64,000 nucleotides of DNA from Paenimyroides marinum (lineage in GTDB: Bacteria; Bacteroidota; Bacteroidia; Flavobacteriales; Flavobacteriaceae): positions 1 through 64,000 of the forward strand of contig NZ_FNXE01000011.1 in the NCBI RefSeq assembly GCF_900108395.1. Direction: 5' to 3'. A model generated the notes under the pieces. It searched no databases. It was given only the letters and a program-made list of their open reading frames with translations, and was not told the origin of the DNA. The position numbers and the translations under genes are program-made. Below, piece after piece: positions 62,910-64,000 of the stretch (the stretch's first letter is position 1; each line of letters opens with the position of its first letter).

Positions 62910-63478
62910 CTTTTAAAATCTTTTGACCAAGGGTATCGAACCAGCGTGTCTTTAAACAAATAATAATCAGGTTGCACGATAGATTCTGTTATAGTCCAAG
63001 CAATTACAGCTGATTTTATTTTTGCTTTAGGGTATTTCTTCATCAACTGATTTTGGATAATGTAAAGCGTTTTACCCGAATCTACAGCATCATCTATTAT
63101 CAAAATGTTTTTTAGTTCTATACCAGGCAAATTTTCAATTGTTAAAGATAAATTATTTAGGGTTACAAGATCGATATTCTTAATTTTTGATTGAACTTTT
63201 TTAGACTCGATGATCCGTAATCTATTTAACAAAGCATACGGAAGCATTTTTAAAATAACACGAACTATCTTTTTTTTCTTTACTTTTTCTGTTTCTCGCT
63301 GTAACTTGGTGTCAATAAAATAAGAAGTATTAAATTTTTCAGATTGTTTAAATTGGTTAATCATAAACTTTGCGCCATTCATCACACCAATAATCACTTC
63401 GGGCTGAAAATCAATAGCAAGTATCAACTTTTCAACCTTATCAACCACATCTTTATATGTTAATGTAACAACCTTCAT
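62906..63478 (-). CDS. Phosphoribosyltransferase-fold protein
   Basis: A 190-residue type I PRTase. The PRPP-binding motif is ILIIDDAVDSGKTLYII (about residues 124-140). IIGVMNGAKFMINQF is the substrate-side strand and loop, and the central part (KVKKKKIVRVILKMLPYALLNRLRII) replaces the usual hood. The last residues VRYPWSKDF resemble the end of xanthine-type PRTases. The target base cannot be assigned. It lies in a unit with a ureohydrolase upstream and an HAD phosphatase downstream. Confidence 0.82.
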   Translation of the reverse strand: MKVVTLTYKDVVDKVEKLILAIDFQPEVIIGVMNGAKFMINQFKQSEKFNTSYFIDTKLQRETEKVKKKKIVRVILKMLPYALLNRLRIIESKKVQSKIKNIDLVTLNNLSLTIENLPGIELKNILIIDDAVDSGKTLYIIQNQLMKKYPKAKIKSAVIAWTITESIVQPDYYLFKDTLVRYPWSKDFKS

Positions 63479-63493
63479 TTAAATAAAAAACAA

Positions 63494-64000
63494 TTATTTC
63501 CCAACTGCAAGCTGCGCTTTGATAAAATCGGTAACAAGATAGGTTAAGAGCTTGCCCAGCATGTTTTCTGAAGCATTGCTTAAACTTGCCGATCCTTCGC
63601 AGATATGTAAATAAGAGGCGTTTGAATGATTTGCCATCATATTGACGAATTGTCTGGCTTCGGTTACTGAAAAACCGCTGGGTGACATGGCACTACTGGC
63701 AATATTTTCTATGGCATCAACATCAATTTCAATTCCGTAGGATTTTGATTTTGTTGTTTTTAGAACGTTGTTAATACTGGTTAGAAAATCTTTTTCAAAG
63801 CGGACTTTCATTTCTTCAAATGTAACCAATTTCAGTTTATCGGGATATTCTTTAAACCGATGAATCATGTGTTTGTTTAAGTAGTTTTCATGAGCTCCAA
63901 ATACACAATAGGTATCAATAAACCCTTCATTGAAAGCATACGAAAACCCATTACCGCTATGCCGTCCTTCTAAAGCCCTGAAATCAGTATGTGCATCAAA
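63494..64000 (-). CDS. Arginase/formimidoylglutamase-type ureohydrolase, C-terminal part (cut by window edge)
   Basis: The frame is open from the right edge to 63494, 168 residues seen. At the edge it reads FDAHTDFRALEGRHSGNGFS, containing the D-A-H-x-D metal motif and the substrate H-S-G-N-G loop of ureohydrolases; the third metal motif is SYGIEIDVDAIENI. An internal ATG at 63868 is not the start. The length and RALEGRHSGN resemble the Bacteroidota formimidoylglutamase-like subgroup, but hutU/hutH/hutI neighbours, which would confirm histidine breakdown, are not in the window. It is 15 bases upstream of the PRTase gene on the same strand, so probably in one operon. Confidence 0.85.
   Translation of the reverse strand, partial: FDAHTDFRALEGRHSGNGFSYAFNEGFIDTYCVFGAHENYLNKHMIHRFKEYPDKLKLVTFEEMKVRFEKDFLTSINNVLKTTKSKSYGIEIDVDAIENIASSAMSPSGFSVTEARQFVNMMANHSNASYLHICEGSASLSNASENMLGKLLTYLVTDFIKAQLAVGK

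Overview
The window reads as chromosomal DNA of a low-GC member of the phylum Bacteroidota, most likely family Flavobacteriaceae. The evidence is: -7 elements of the form TAnnTTTG a few bases before many start codons, few Shine-Dalgarno sequences, dense AT-rich intergenic gaps, and families typical of that group (DUF983, DUF4834, DUF3817, 2TM proteins beside a LytS/LytTR pair, YfhO, DMT permeases, an OmpA protein with a TSP3-like linker, a two-domain RluA enzyme). I cannot name the genus with confidence. The content is mostly housekeeping and envelope genes. No rRNA, tRNA, CRISPR array, prophage or integrated element was recognised apart from the tail of an IS4-type transposase at the left edge. 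The longest gene-free gaps are about 150-200 bases.

Layout. 1-0.37 kb: transposase tail. 0.37-6.7 kb: RarD-like permease overlapping a cysteine desulfurase, a GNAT-like protein, an RluA pseudouridine synthase, DUF983, an AraC regulator. 6.8-13.3 kb: ABC exporter, AsmA-like protein, short-chain dehydrogenase, and a two-gene unit with a CrtA-like (spheroidene monooxygenase family) protein. 13.4-19.5 kb: purM-like and ruvX, mqo, then the leftward unit tsaD-rsmE-THUMP-like methyltransferase. 19.6-27.2 kb: tamB, pfkA, gap, BadF-type sugar kinase. 27.2-31.2 kb: outer-membrane protein and divergent pstSCAB operon. 31.3-38.6 kb: glycosyltransferase, YfhO, DUF4834, hemN, saccharopine dehydrogenase-like enzyme, small lipoprotein. 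38.7-47.8 kb: PcrA/UvrD helicase with TsaC, Nudix, DMT permease, DUF3817, major OmpA protein, uvrB. 47.9-51.2 kb: two LVIVD-type lipoproteins, DUF1456, SBBP-type secreted propeller. 51.3-58.2 kb: PabA/TrpG glutaminase, Tat-exported alkaline phosphatase, lysA, thioredoxin-like protein, and a unit of DoxX-like protein, LytS-type kinase, 2TM protein and LytTR regulator. 58.4-64 kb: IS1096-passenger-like acidic protein, nucleoid-associated protein, a frameshifted membrane gene, dihydrolipoamide acyltransferase, and a leftward unit of ureohydrolase, phosphoribosyltransferase and HAD phosphatase running off the right edge.

Functional links. Phosphate acquisition appears twice: pstSCAB with an 11-base-spaced repeat upstream, and a PhoA-type phosphatase. 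The t6A tRNA pathway is represented by tsaD and tsaC. DNA repair is represented by ruvX, pcrA/uvrD and uvrB. Outer-membrane biogenesis is represented by tamB and an AsmA-like protein.

The observations most worth following are a single-base frameshift splitting one gene at 60102-60763, the absence of any ATG start for tamB, a terminator hairpin between a promoter and the ABC exporter, a candidate PhoB box before pstS, a candidate FNR/CRP site before hemN, and a CrtA-like protein paired with an unrecognised gene. I found no convincing evidence of a wholly new multi-gene system; the two least explained units are 11716-13276 and 62286-64000.
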